Notes: a model not told the origin generated them from the letters alone. A stretch of 64,000 nt of DNA from Variovorax sp. 679 (GCF_003952185.1 NZ_RXFS01000014.1:62001-126000), one strand, 5' to 3'; shown: positions 9,509 to 18,723, numbered from the stretch's first letter. Numbers and translations are program-made.

Positions 9509-9525
9509 CGGACCAAAGCGGTGCA
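9509..9525. promoter_or_regulatory. Possible NtrC enhancer site for the rut promoter
   Basis: The sequence CGGACC-AAAGC-GGTGCA has one perfect half of the NtrC dyad TGCACC-N5-GGTGCA and one weak half, at the correct 5-base spacing. It is centred about 150 bases upstream of the predicted rut start point, a usual enhancer distance. Confidence 0.4.
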
Positions 9526-9561
9526 GTGCCGGCGTCACGGACTGCGCGGCAAAATCGCGCA

Positions 9562-10014
9562 ATGCCCAAGACCCCACTCCGCGCCGCCGCGGCCATCGGC
9601 GGCACTGCCGATGACGTCGAGGCGGCCTTCTACGAAGCGCTGCAGCGCGGCGACATCGATGCGCTGATGGCCTGCTGGGCCGACGAGGACGAGGTGTTCT
9701 GCGTGCACCCCGGCGGTCCGAGGCTGGTGGGTGCCGTGGCGATCCGCGCGGCCTTCGAGCAGATGTTCGGCAACGGCGCGATCCACGCCATGCCCGCGCG
9801 GGTGCGCAAGATCGATTCGCTCGCGAGCGCGGTGCACAACGTGCTCGAACGCATCGAGGTGCTCACGGCCGAAGGCCCGCGCCATGCCTTCGTGCTGGCC
9901 ACCAACGTCTATCACAAGACCGCGCAGGGCTGGCGCATGGTGGCGCACCATGCGAGCCCCGGCAGCGCGCGCGAGCCGGACGACGCGAACGATCCGCCCC
10001 AGACCCTGCATTGA
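9562..10014 (+). CDS. NTF2/SnoaL-like protein
   Basis: This 150-residue protein has an NTF2-like cone fold. It shows the typical VEAAFYEALQRGDIDALMACWADEDEVFCVHPGG start, a central LVGAVAIRAAFEQMF and the C-terminal TAQGWRMVAHHAS. Such proteins may be small enzymes or binding proteins; no function can be assigned. ATG 9562 lies where homology begins. Its stop overlaps the ATG of the YheT-like hydrolase (TGATG), so the two are translationally coupled. Confidence 0.75.
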   Translation: MPKTPLRAAAAIGGTADDVEAAFYEALQRGDIDALMACWADEDEVFCVHPGGPRLVGAVAIRAAFEQMFGNGAIHAMPARVRKIDSLASAVHNVLERIEVLTAEGPRHAFVLATNVYHKTAQGWRMVAHHASPGSAREPDDANDPPQTLH

Positions 10015-11111
10015 TGTCTTCCTTCGTCGCTTCTCCCGCTCCTTCCGCGTCGCATCCTCCTTCTTCCCTTCAGGCGATGGACTACGCGGCGCCGCTCTGG
10101 CTGCCCGGCGGCAACCTGCAGACCATCTGGGCCGCGCTCTATGCCCGGCGCTTCGACGGACCGGCCCCCGTGTACCGGCGTGAACGCTGGCCCACGCCGG
10201 ACGGCGACTTCATCGACGTCGACTTCGTGGATGCACCCGTGCCCGGCCCGCGGCCTCTGCTGGTGCTGTTCCACGGGCTCGAAGGCTCGTCTCGCAGCCA
10301 CTACGCCGAAGCCTTCGCCGCCTTTGCGGCATCTCGCGACATGGCCTTCGCAGTGCCGCATTTCCGCGGCTGCAGCGGCGAACTGAACCTGGCGCCGCGC
10401 GCCTACCACTCTGGCGACTTCGAGGAGATCGGCTGGATCCTCGCGCGCATGCGCGAGCAGCATTCAGGCAAGGGCGGAGGGCCGGTGCTGGCGGCGGGCG
10501 TGTCGCTCGGCGGCAATGCGCTGATGCGATGGGCTTCGGAAGCGGGCGAAACCGCTTCGAGCGTGGTGAGCGCCGTGGCCTCGGTCTGCGCGCCGCTCGA
10601 CCTCGCGGCGGGTGGTGACGCCATCGGCCGGGGCTTCAACAAGCTGGTCTACACGCGCATGTTCCTCGCGACCATGAAGCCCAAGGCGCTGGCCAAGCTG
10701 GCGCAGTTCCCGGGCCTGTTCGACCGCGAGAGGCTGATGTCGTCGCGCAACCTCTACGAATTCGACGACGTCTTCACCGCCCCGCTGCATGGCTTTCGCG
10801 ATACCGACGACTACTGGGCGCGGGGCTCGGCCAAGCCGCACCTGTCATCGATCCGCGTGCCCGCGCTGGTGGTGAACGCACGCAACGATCCGTTCATTCC
10901 GGCGCAGAGCCTGCCGAAGCCCGGCGAGGTGGGCGCGCATGTCACGCTGTGGCAGCCTGAGCACGGTGGGCATGTCGGCTTTCCGATGGGGCCGCCGCCA
11001 GGGCATGTGCGCGGCATGCCGGAGCGGGTCGGCGGTTGGCTGCAGCTGCACGGCGGCGCTTCCGCTGACGGTGGGGGCTTGTCGCCAGGACGAGAATGCC
11101 GTCATGGATGA
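10014..11111 (+). CDS. YheT-family alpha/beta hydrolase
   Basis: This 365-residue hydrolase is of the YheT/EMB8 type. It shows WLPGGNLQTIWAAL near the N-terminus, the oxyanion region LLVLFHGLEGSSRSHY, the nucleophile elbow GVSLGGN and the catalytic-His region WQPEHGGHVGF. Proteins of this type are thought to hydrolyse esters, but the natural substrate is unknown. ATG 10014 (directly after an in-frame TTG) overlaps the preceding stop. The last seven bases overlap the next gene in another frame. Confidence 0.88.
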   Translation: MSSFVASPAPSASHPPSSLQAMDYAAPLWLPGGNLQTIWAALYARRFDGPAPVYRRERWPTPDGDFIDVDFVDAPVPGPRPLLVLFHGLEGSSRSHYAEAFAAFAASRDMAFAVPHFRGCSGELNLAPRAYHSGDFEEIGWILARMREQHSGKGGGPVLAAGVSLGGNALMRWASEAGETASSVVSAVASVCAPLDLAAGGDAIGRGFNKLVYTRMFLATMKPKALAKLAQFPGLFDRERLMSSRNLYEFDDVFTAPLHGFRDTDDYWARGSAKPHLSSIRVPALVVNARNDPFIPAQSLPKPGEVGAHVTLWQPEHGGHVGFPMGPPPGHVRGMPERVGGWLQLHGGASADGGGLSPGRECRHG

Positions 11112-11658
11112 CATCGTCAAACAAGCGCTCGCCAAATGGCCCAACGTGCCGCACTGCTACGGCTGGCTCGGCCTCGACGCGCGCGGCAACTGGTACATGC
11201 GCGACGACCGCACGCAGGCCATGGGCCCGTTCCGTTCGGCCAAGGGCTCGATGCTGCGGCACGACAAGCTGATCGAATTCATCCACCGCAACTACGAGCA
11301 CGACGACGAAGGCCAGTGGTTCTTCCAGAACGGGCCGCAGCGCGTGTATGTGGAGCTGGAGGCGTCGCCGCTGGTGTGGCGCATTGCCGAAGAAACGGGC
11401 GGTGGCTTCAGCGTCGCGGCCCATACGGGCAAGGCGGCCGAGGTGTCGGACTGCCTGCTCGACGAGGAAGGCCGGCTCTACCTGGCTTCGCCGCTCGGGC
11501 TCGGCCTGGTGCACACGCAGGACGTGGGCATCGCGGCCGAAGCCGTCGAGCGTGGCCTGTGGACACCGGAGGCGGTGCAGGCCAGCGAATTGCCCGCGCG
11601 CTTCGGCCACGTGCTGAGTCCTGCCGAACGCCACGTCGAAGCCGTTTCGCGTGGCTGA
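11104..11658 (+). CDS. Conserved protein of unknown function (DUF29xx type)
   Basis: This 184-residue soluble protein opens MDDIVKQALAKWPNVPHCYG, followed by WLGLDARGNWYMRDD. I recognise this as a proteobacterial domain of unknown function common in Burkholderiales, but I am not certain of its family number. It has no signal peptide or membrane segment. It is rich in aromatic residues and acidic stretches (NYEHDDEGQWFF). It is last in the three-gene operon, overlaps the hydrolase stop by 8 bases and is followed by a strong terminator. Confidence 0.75.
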   Translation: MDDIVKQALAKWPNVPHCYGWLGLDARGNWYMRDDRTQAMGPFRSAKGSMLRHDKLIEFIHRNYEHDDEGQWFFQNGPQRVYVELEASPLVWRIAEETGGGFSVAAHTGKAAEVSDCLLDEEGRLYLASPLGLGLVHTQDVGIAAEAVERGLWTPEAVQASELPARFGHVLSPAERHVEAVSRG

Positions 11659-11661
11659 ATG

Positions 11662-11692
11662 AAAAAAGCCGGCGCTGGGCCGGCTTTCTTTC
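11662..11692 (+). terminator. Rho-independent terminator
   Basis: A GC-rich stem AGCCGGC/GCCGGCT with a 5-base loop is followed by TTTCTTTC and preceded by an A-run. It closes the 9562-11658 operon and may also work leftward for the cytochrome gene. Confidence 0.85.
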
Positions 11693-11713
11693 GTGACTGA
11701 TCAGGGAAAACGC

Positions 11714-12328
11714 TTACTTGGCTGGTGCGCTGGCTGCAGCTGCCGCACCCGAAGCGCCTTCGGCAGGCGCCGCAGCGGCCGCCGGACGATCCGGCACGGG
11801 GAATTTGCCGCCGGCTGCGTTGGCCATGTAGACCACCGCGCGGCCCACTTCGAGGTCTTCGAAGTCGCCGCCGCCCTGCGGAGGCATCGCGCCCTTGCCC
11901 TTCAGGGCATGTTCGAGCAGCGTTGCATAGCCTTGGCCGATGCGCGGGCCCCAGGCTGCAGCGTCGTTCAGGTGAGGAGCACCGGGAATGCCGGGAGCTC
12001 CGTGGCAGGCGACGCACTGGGCCTTGAAGACGGCCTCGCCGGCTGCGAGCGGGCGGTTGGCGTCGCGAATCTCGATGGAGCCGACCTTCTTGAGGCGCTC
12101 GGCCACGTCACGGTCGCGCGCTTCCTTGGTCACGCCGTAGAGCGCCATGTTGTCGCCCTCCGCGGTGCCGGCGGGCTTGTTGCCCGAGACCACGTAGGAG
12201 ACAAGACCCACGATGATCAGGATCGGGACAACGAAGGAGAAAAATACCGCGAGCAGCAGTTGCTTCGGGTTCTTGATCGGCCCGGTATGGGCTTCTTCTG
12301 TGGCCTGGTAATGCGGGTCTGCGCTCAT
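11714..12328 (-). CDS. Cytochrome c5-type monohaem protein
   Basis: This 204-residue membrane-anchored c-type cytochrome has an N-terminal transmembrane helix (about residues 25-48, LLLAVFFSFVVPILIIVGLV) and a periplasmic haem domain. That domain shows CVACH and a candidate axial Met in KGAMPPQGGG. The tail is Ala/Pro-rich. It is probably an electron carrier of the respiratory chain. ATG 12328 is preferred to an ATG four codons upstream because it fits the usual MSA-type start. It is a single-gene unit. Confidence 0.85.
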   Translation of the reverse strand: MSADPHYQATEEAHTGPIKNPKQLLLAVFFSFVVPILIIVGLVSYVVSGNKPAGTAEGDNMALYGVTKEARDRDVAERLKKVGSIEIRDANRPLAAGEAVFKAQCVACHGAPGIPGAPHLNDAAAWGPRIGQGYATLLEHALKGKGAMPPQGGGDFEDLEVGRAVVYMANAAGGKFPVPDRPAAAAAPAEGASGAAAAASAPAK

Positions 12329-12389
12329 TCGCGTCCTCAATTATCGGGGGCTCGTCGGGGGGCTTTTCCTAACCAACCGGCGATTATAG

Positions 12390-12470
12390 GGAGTGCCCTT
12401 GCCGGCGGGGGCAAGGGAGCACCCTTATGGGACGCCTTGGCGTCTCGGCCCTGATCGAGCGCGAGACGCC
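12390..12470. repeat. Two adjacent inverted repeats between the OMF and cytochrome genes
   Basis: The first dyad pairs GAGTGCCCTTGCC with GGCAAGGGAGCAC (about 12391-12423). The second pairs GGCGTCTCG (12439-12447) with CGAGACGCC (12462-12470). They probably end leftward transcription from the efflux operon. A T-run follows only on the plus strand. Confidence 0.45.
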
Positions 12471-12481
12471 CTGGAGTTTTT

Positions 12482-13918
12482 TCAGCCCTTCTCGCCGTTA
12501 CCGTCGCGCGTGGCCCAGCCGCCACCCAGCGTCCGGTAGAGCGTGACCTGGTTCTGCAGTTGCAGCAGGCGCGAGTTCACCGCCGACTGCTGCGCCGTGA
12601 ACAGCGAGCGCTGCGCATCGAGCAGGTCGAGCGCGCTGGCAATGCCGTTGCGATAGCGCAGGTCGGAGAGCTTGTAGCGCACCGCTTCCGCATCGGCCTG
12701 TGCACGCTGCGCGCGCACCTGCTCGCCTAGCGTGGCGCGGCCCGCGAGCGCGTCGGCCACTTCGCGGAACGCCGTCTGGATCGACTTCTCGTACTGCGCC
12801 ACCGCGATCTCGCGCCCGGCCTTGGCCGAGTCGAGCGTGGCGATGTTGCGGCCGGCGTCGAAGATCGGCAGCGTCACCGTCGGCGCAAAGGACCAGGCCT
12901 TGGAGCCGCGGTCGAACAGGCCCGAGAACTCGCTGCTCGCGGTGCCGATCGAGCTCGTCAGCGACACGCGCGGGAAGAAGTTCGCGCGCGCCGCGCCGAT
13001 GTTGGCGTTGGCTGCGATCAGGGTCTGCTCGGCCGAGCGGATGTCGGGCCGCTCCGCCAGCAGGTCGGAAGGCAGGCCGGCCGGCACGTCGGCCATCGGC
13101 TTGATGCCGTCCAGTCCCTTGGCGCCGCCTGCCGTCGCATCGGCCGGCACCGGCGCGCCCAGCAGCAGGGCGAGAGCGTTCTCGTCCTGTGCGCGGGTGC
13201 GCTGCTGCTGCGCGTAGGCCGCGCGTGCCGCTTCGAGCTGTCCGTTCGCGGCCTGGTAGTCGAGCTCCGACGACACGCCGTTGTCGAAGCGCAGCTTCGT
13301 GAGGCGCACCGACTCCTCGCGCGTCACCATGGTCTGGCGCGTGATCTCGAGCAGCTCGTCGTCGGCCAGCAGCGTGAGCCAGCCGTTGGCCACTGAAGCG
13401 ATCAGGCTGATCTGCACCGCCTTGCGGGTCTCGTCCGTGGCGAGGTATTGCGCCAGAGCCTGGTCCTTCAGCGCGCGGATGCGGCCGAAGAAATCGATCT
13501 CCCACGAGGTGAAGCCGAAGTTGACGGCGTACTGCGACGACACGCTGCCCTGGCTCGGGTCGATCGCCTGGTAGGCGTTGGGGCTCGAACGCGAGCCGGT
13601 GCCCGTCAGGCCCAGCGCCGGGAACAGGCTCGAGCGCTCGATCTGGAACTGCGCGCGCGCCTGCTCGATGTTGAGCACCGACACCCGCAGGTCGCGGTTG
13701 TTCGCGAGCGAGGTCCGGATCAGGCCCGCGAGCCGCGGGTCGGTGAAGAAGTCCTGCCACGGCAGGTTGGCCGCGGCCTGGCCGGACGGCTGCGCCGGGT
13801 CGCCGGGGTAGGTGGTCGGCACTGGCGCGGCGGGGCGCTCGTAGGTCGGGATCAGCGAGCAGCCGGCCAGCAGCATCGCGGCGGCCAGGGCTGTTGGAAT
13901 GAATTTCGTCATTGTCAT
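12482..13918 (-). CDS. RND efflux outer membrane factor lipoprotein (OprM/NodT family)
   Basis: This 478-residue TolC-like channel forms the outer membrane exit of the tripartite pump. The lipobox LLAG-C20 follows a short hydrophobic leader. Two outer-membrane-efflux repeats follow, with LPSDLLAERPDIRSAEQTL and the NSRLLQLQNQVTLYRTLGGGW end typical of NodT-type factors. GGAG precedes ATG 13918; a second ATG at 13912 is possible. It follows acrB after a 154-base gap that holds an intergenic repeat, so it may be weakly separated from acrAB. Confidence 0.93.
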   Translation of the reverse strand: MTMTKFIPTALAAAMLLAGCSLIPTYERPAAPVPTTYPGDPAQPSGQAAANLPWQDFFTDPRLAGLIRTSLANNRDLRVSVLNIEQARAQFQIERSSLFPALGLTGTGSRSSPNAYQAIDPSQGSVSSQYAVNFGFTSWEIDFFGRIRALKDQALAQYLATDETRKAVQISLIASVANGWLTLLADDELLEITRQTMVTREESVRLTKLRFDNGVSSELDYQAANGQLEAARAAYAQQQRTRAQDENALALLLGAPVPADATAGGAKGLDGIKPMADVPAGLPSDLLAERPDIRSAEQTLIAANANIGAARANFFPRVSLTSSIGTASSEFSGLFDRGSKAWSFAPTVTLPIFDAGRNIATLDSAKAGREIAVAQYEKSIQTAFREVADALAGRATLGEQVRAQRAQADAEAVRYKLSDLRYRNGIASALDLLDAQRSLFTAQQSAVNSRLLQLQNQVTLYRTLGGGWATRDGNGEKG

Positions 13919-13970
13919 AGTGACTCCATGGCCGCTCGCGCTGCAAGCACAGCACGGCCTGTTCGGAAAA

Positions 13971-14059
13971 CACCGCGGAACCGGCTCTGCCGGGCCGCAG
14001 GTGTTGCCCCCTGCAAGGGGGTGGGCGCAGCGACACGCAGTGCGCGAAGCCTGGGGGTG
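13971..14059 (+). repeat. Comamonadaceae-type intergenic repeat, copy A
   Basis: About 89 bases contain two small palindromes (ACCGGC...GCCGGG and CCCCCTGCAAGGGGG) followed by CGCAGCGACACGCAGTGCGC and GAAGCCTGGGGGTG. An inverted, highly similar copy lies at 47144-47233 and a shorter relative at 36084-36181. It sits between acrB and the OMF gene, where it could process or attenuate the transcript. Confidence 0.75.
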
Positions 14060-14072
14060 TGCCCGGGTTTGA

Positions 14073-17000
14073 TCATGGTTGGGGTTGCTCCGGGGCAATG
14101 CCGGCGGCTTCGGCGTGCCGCTTGTCGGCCTCATGCTGGCGCGCGCTGCCCTTGAACAGCTTGCGCACCACCACGAAGAACACCGGCACGAAGATCACGG
14201 CGAGGGCGGTGCCCGTCACCATGCCGCCGAGCACGCCGGTGCCGATGGCGCGCTGGCTCGCAGAGCCAGCGCCCGAGGCGATGAACAGCGGCACGACGCC
14301 GAGGCCGAAGGCCAGCGAGGTCATGATGATCGGACGGAACCGCAGGTGGGCGGCTTCCAGCGCCGATTCGATGATCCCCTTGCCCTGTGCCTGCAGATCC
14401 TTCGCGAACTCGATGATCAGAATCGCGTTCTTCGCCGAGAGGCCGATGATGGTGATCAGCCCCACCTGGAAGTACACGTCGTTCGAATAGGAGCGCAGCA
14501 TCGTCGCCACCAGCACACCCAGCACGCCCAGCGGCACCACCAGGATCACCGACAGCGGGATCGACCAGCTCTCGTACAGCGCGGCCAGGCAGAGGAACAC
14601 CGCCAGGATCGCGAAGGCGTACAGCACGATGGCCTGCGAACCCGCGAGCTTTTCTTCGCGCGACTGGCCGGTCCATTCGAAGCCGAAGCCTTGCGGCAGC
14701 TGCTTGGCGAGCTTTTCCATCTCGGCCATCGCGGCGCCCGTGCTGTAGCCGGGTGCCGCGTCGCCGCTGATACGGATCGCCGGGTAGCCGTTGTAGCGCA
14801 CCGTCTGCGTGGCGCCCGTGACCCACTTGGTGGTCGCGAAGGCCGACAGAGGCACCGGCTGGCCCTGCGTGTTGCTGGCGTTCAGCTTGAGCAGGTCGTC
14901 GGGCTGCATCCGCGCCGGAGCGTCGGCCTGCACCACCACGCGCTGCAGGCGGCCGCGGTTCGGGAAGTCGTTGATGTAGCTCGAACCCAGGCCGGTCGAC
15001 AGCGTCGCGTTGATCGCGTCGAAGCTCACGCCCAGCGCGTTCGCCTTGTCGCGGTCGATGTCGATCTGCAGCTGCGGCGCGTCTTCCAGGCCGTCCGGAC
15101 GGACCTGCGCCAGCACCTTGCTCTGCGAGGCCATGCCCAGCAGCTGGTTGCGTGCGCTGATCAGCGCATCGTGGCCTGCGCCCGAGCGGTCCTGCAGGCG
15201 GAAGCTGAAGCCGCTGGCATTGCCCAGTTCGGGAATGGGCGGCGGGCTCAGCGGGTAGATGAAGGCGTCGCGGATGCCCGACAGCGCACCGAAGGCACGG
15301 CCGGCCAGCGCGCTGGCCGAGTGGGCCGGGTCCTTGCGCTCTTCCCAGTCCTTCAGCGTCACGAAGGCGAGGCCTGCGTTCTGGCCCTGGCCGGAGAAGC
15401 TGAAGCCCATCACGCCCACCATGCTCTCCACTTCGGGTTGCTTCAGGATGAAGCCCTCGACCTGTTGCATGACGGACAGCGCGCGCTCCTGCGTCGCGCC
15501 AGGCGGCAGCTGCACGTTCACGATGATGTTGCCCTGGTCTTCCTGCGGCAGGAACGAGCTCGGCAGCCGGGTGTAGGTGAACACCACCGCGCCGATGATC
15601 GCGACGTAGATCACCAGGTAGCGCGCGGCGCGGCGCAGGATGCGCGCGACCACGCCTTCATAGCCCTTGGCCGTGCGTGCGAAGCCACGGTTGAACCAGC
15701 CGAAGAAGCCGGTCTTCTCGTGGTGGTGGCCCGCCTCGACGGGCTTGAGCAGCGTGGCGCACAGCGCCGGCGTGAGCGACAGCGCCATGAAGGCCGAGAA
15801 GGCGATCGAGGCCACCATCACCGCCGAGAACTGGCGGTAGATGTTGCCGGTGGAGCCCGCGAAGAAGGCCAGCGGCACGAACACCGAGATCAGCACCACC
15901 GTCACGCCGATGATGGCGCCGGAGATCTGACGCATCGCCTTGCGGGTGGCTTCGAGCGGCGACAGCCCCTCCTCGCTCATGATGCGCTCGACGTTCTCCA
16001 CCACCACGATGGCGTCGTCCACCACGATACCGATCACCAGCACCATGCCGAACATGGTCAGCACGTTGATCGAGAAGCCCAACGCCAGCAGCGAGGCGAA
16101 GGTGCCCAGCAGCGCGATCGGCACCACGATGGTCGGGATGATCGTGTAGCGCCAGTTCTGCAGGAACAGGAACATCACGATGAACACCAGCGCCACGGCT
16201 TCCAGCAGCGTCTTGACCACTTCGGTGATCGAGATCTGCACGAAGCGCGAGCTGTCGTACGGAATGGCCCACTTCACGCCCTGCGGGAAGTAGCGCTCGA
16301 GCTCGGTCATCTTGGCGCGGATCGCCTTGGCCGACTGCAGCGCGTTGCCGTTGGGTGTGGGCTGCACGCCGACACCGACCGCGGGCACGCCGTTCAGGCG
16401 CGCCGAGGTGGCGTACGACTGGCCGCCGAGTTCGACGCGCGCCACGTCCTTCAGCCGCACGGTCGAGCCGTCGGTGTTGGCGCGCAGCACGATGTTCTTG
16501 AACTGCTCGACGTTGACGAGCTGGCCATTCACCGTCACCGTGGCCGCGATGGCCTGGCCCGGGATGTTGGGCAGGTCGCCCAGCGTGCCCGAGGACACTT
16601 GCGCGTTCTGCGCGCGGATGGCGTTGTTGACGTCGGTCGCCGACAGGTTGAAGCCCTGCAGCTTGGCCGGATCGATCCACACGCGCATCGCGTTCTCGGA
16701 GCCGAAGAGCTGTGCCTGGCCCACGCCGACCACGCGCTGCAGTTCGGGCACCACGTTGCGCGCGGCGTAGTCGCCGAGCGCAACCGGGTCGAAGTTCGGG
16801 TTGTCGGAAGACAGCATCACGAACATCAGGAAGTTGTTGCGCGACTTGTCCACGCGCACGCCCTGCTGCGTCACGGCGGCCGGCAGGCGCGGCGTCGCGC
16901 GCGACAGCCGGTTCTGCACGTCAACCTGCGCGAGGTCGTCGTTGGTGCCGGGCTCGAAGCTGATCGTGATGGAGCCGGTGCCGTCGGCCTGGGCCACCGA

Positions 17001-17237
17001 TTCCATGTAGATCAGGCCCGGCGAGCCGTTCATTTCACGCTCGATGACGGACAGCACGCTGTCCTCGAGCGTCTGGGCCGAGGCGCCGGGGTAGGCGACG
17101 TTGATGACGATGGCGGGCGGCGCCACCGGCGGGTACTGCGAGATCGGCAGCTGGGTGATTGACACGCCGCCCACCACCAGGATGAACAGTGCGATCACCC
17201 AGGCGAAGATCGGTCGGTCGATGAAAAACTTGGCCAT
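14073..17237 (-). CDS. acrB: RND multidrug efflux inner-membrane transporter (AcrB/MexB family, HAE1)
   Basis: This 1054-residue proton-driven drug exporter matches the family length. It starts MAKFFIDRPIFAWVIALFIL, contains the proton-relay helix GIVVDDAIVVVENVERIM and GQSREEKLAGSQA, and ends in a charged cytoplasmic tail. Twelve membrane segments and two large periplasmic loops are apparent. It lies 18 bases after acrA. The substrate range cannot be read from the sequence. A long open frame on the opposite strand is a by-product of high GC. Confidence 0.96.
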   Translation of the reverse strand: MAKFFIDRPIFAWVIALFILVVGGVSITQLPISQYPPVAPPAIVINVAYPGASAQTLEDSVLSVIEREMNGSPGLIYMESVAQADGTGSITISFEPGTNDDLAQVDVQNRLSRATPRLPAAVTQQGVRVDKSRNNFLMFVMLSSDNPNFDPVALGDYAARNVVPELQRVVGVGQAQLFGSENAMRVWIDPAKLQGFNLSATDVNNAIRAQNAQVSSGTLGDLPNIPGQAIAATVTVNGQLVNVEQFKNIVLRANTDGSTVRLKDVARVELGGQSYATSARLNGVPAVGVGVQPTPNGNALQSAKAIRAKMTELERYFPQGVKWAIPYDSSRFVQISITEVVKTLLEAVALVFIVMFLFLQNWRYTIIPTIVVPIALLGTFASLLALGFSINVLTMFGMVLVIGIVVDDAIVVVENVERIMSEEGLSPLEATRKAMRQISGAIIGVTVVLISVFVPLAFFAGSTGNIYRQFSAVMVASIAFSAFMALSLTPALCATLLKPVEAGHHHEKTGFFGWFNRGFARTAKGYEGVVARILRRAARYLVIYVAIIGAVVFTYTRLPSSFLPQEDQGNIIVNVQLPPGATQERALSVMQQVEGFILKQPEVESMVGVMGFSFSGQGQNAGLAFVTLKDWEERKDPAHSASALAGRAFGALSGIRDAFIYPLSPPPIPELGNASGFSFRLQDRSGAGHDALISARNQLLGMASQSKVLAQVRPDGLEDAPQLQIDIDRDKANALGVSFDAINATLSTGLGSSYINDFPNRGRLQRVVVQADAPARMQPDDLLKLNASNTQGQPVPLSAFATTKWVTGATQTVRYNGYPAIRISGDAAPGYSTGAAMAEMEKLAKQLPQGFGFEWTGQSREEKLAGSQAIVLYAFAILAVFLCLAALYESWSIPLSVILVVPLGVLGVLVATMLRSYSNDVYFQVGLITIIGLSAKNAILIIEFAKDLQAQGKGIIESALEAAHLRFRPIIMTSLAFGLGVVPLFIASGAGSASQRAIGTGVLGGMVTGTALAVIFVPVFFVVVRKLFKGSARQHEADKRHAEAAGIAPEQPQP

Positions 17238-17255
17238 TTGAGGGGGCGCTCCTGA

Positions 17256-18542
17256 TTACTTCTTGTCGGCCGGGGTCTTCTCGGCCGTGGCGGGCGCCGT
17301 CGATGCGGCTCCCGCGGCGGCCGGCTTGGCCGCTTCGCCGTTCGGGTTCGGCCTGGTCCACGGAACCGCCTTCACCGGCGTGCCGGGCGGCATCATCTGC
17401 AGCTTCTGGAAGCCGTCGACCATCACCTGCTCGCCGGCCTTCAGGCCGTCGAGTACCACCCACTGGTTGTCCTTGGCGGCGCTGATCTTCACTTCGCGCT
17501 TGCTGATCTTGCCGTCCTTGTCGACCACCGAGACGGTGTCACCCTGCTGGGTGCGCGTGACGGCCTGCTGCGGCAGAGTGATCGCGTTGGTGGCCTGCGC
17601 CTGCTCGAGCTTCACCCGCACGTACAGGCCGGGCAGCAGCTCGCCCTTGGGGTTGGGCACTTCGGCGCGCAGCGTGACCTGGCCGGTGGTGGAGTCGACC
17701 GTGAGGTCGGAGAACAGCAGCTTGCCTTCGAGCGGGTAGTCGGTGCCGTCTTCCAGCACCACGCGGATGGTCGCCGCTTCCTCGCCGCTCGCGCGCTTGT
17801 ACTGGCCGGCAGCCACGGCGCGGCGCAGCTTCATGGCGTCGGAGGCCGACTGCGTGAAGTTCACGTACAGCGGGTTGATCTGCTGCACCACGGCCAGCTC
17901 GGTGGCGTCGCCCTGGCCCACCAGCGCGCCTTCGGTGACGAGGGCGCGGCCGATGCGGCCCGCGATGGGCGAGGTCACGTCGGCATAGCTCTGGTTGATC
18001 TTCGCGGTCTGCAGGGCTGCGCGGCCCGAGACCACGTCGGCTTCGGCCTGCTTGGCGGAGGCCACGGCGGTCGCGTATTCCTGCTTGCTGACCGCATTGG
18101 CCTCGACCAGCGGCTTGTAGCGCTCGGCCAGGGCCTTGGCCTGCACTGCATTGGCTTCGGCGCGGGCCAGCGTGGCCTGCGCGTTCTGGGTGGCGGCCAC
18201 CAGCGGTGCCGGATCGATGCGGAACAGCAGCTGGCCGGCCTTCACGTCGCTGCCTTCGCGGAATTCGCGCTTCAGCAGGATACCCGAGGCGCGGGCGCGA
18301 ACCTGGGCGACGCGGGAGGCTTCGAGGCGGCCGGGCAGTTCGGTGACGAGGCCGACGTCGGTCGGCGCGGCCACGACCACGCCGACTTCGGGCGCTGGGT
18401 GACCACCGCCACCGCCCCCACCGCCCGGACCTCCGGGCGCGTCGCTCTTGCCACAGCCGGCGAGGACCAGCAGGACAACGGCGGCCACGGTCGCGAGGCG
18501 CGGCGAAAAGGACGATTGGCGCGAAACATGCAGGAGAGGCAT
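17256..18542 (-). CDS. acrA: RND efflux periplasmic adaptor (membrane fusion protein)
   Basis: This 428-residue adaptor lipoprotein links AcrB to the outer membrane factor. The lipobox is LVLAG-C30, followed by an unusual Gly-rich linker (about 8 consecutive Gly). Next come the barrel-sandwich/lipoyl motif LPGRLEASRVAQVRARASGI, a coiled-coil hairpin rich in Ala/Glu/Lys and a beta-barrel domain. A long Ala/Pro/Lys tail ends the protein. AAAGGA precedes ATG 18542. It is first in the operon and divergent from acrR. Confidence 0.94.
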   Translation of the reverse strand: MPLLHVSRQSSFSPRLATVAAVVLLVLAGCGKSDAPGGPGGGGGGGGHPAPEVGVVVAAPTDVGLVTELPGRLEASRVAQVRARASGILLKREFREGSDVKAGQLLFRIDPAPLVAATQNAQATLARAEANAVQAKALAERYKPLVEANAVSKQEYATAVASAKQAEADVVSGRAALQTAKINQSYADVTSPIAGRIGRALVTEGALVGQGDATELAVVQQINPLYVNFTQSASDAMKLRRAVAAGQYKRASGEEAATIRVVLEDGTDYPLEGKLLFSDLTVDSTTGQVTLRAEVPNPKGELLPGLYVRVKLEQAQATNAITLPQQAVTRTQQGDTVSVVDKDGKISKREVKISAAKDNQWVVLDGLKAGEQVMVDGFQKLQMMPPGTPVKAVPWTRPNPNGEAAKPAAAGAASTAPATAEKTPADKK

Positions 18543-18637
18543 GCGATTCCTTTGATGCGAAGACGGGAGATGGCGGGCTCGCGGTGCGAACCGGAAACCT
18601 GTACAGCCAGGTCGGCCATCGGGGAAGCCGGCTAGTT

Positions 18638-18661
18638 TACATACATTCATGGATGTATAGT
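18638..18661. promoter_or_regulatory. AcrR-type operator
   Basis: This 24-base imperfect palindrome has the left arm TACATACATT and right arm ATGTAT. It matches the E. coli AcrR operator (left arm TACATACATT, right arm AATGTATGTA) almost throughout. It lies between acrA and acrR and probably represses both. Confidence 0.8.
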
Positions 18662-18723
18662 GACAGCCACGCAATGGCCCCACGATACATAGAGGGCGTT
18701 GTCTTTACAAATCAGGAGACTTG

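Noticed and set aside
12436..12486. Stem followed by TTTTTT on the plus strand, as a rightward terminator
   Set aside because: No rightward gene lies upstream; it is better read as part of a leftward end region or as chance.
14079..17162. A 1027-codon open frame on the plus strand opposite acrB
   Set aside because: Its translation is His/Arg/Gln-rich low-complexity sequence with no motifs, and the minus strand carries a full-length RND transporter. Such mirrors are common in high-GC genes.
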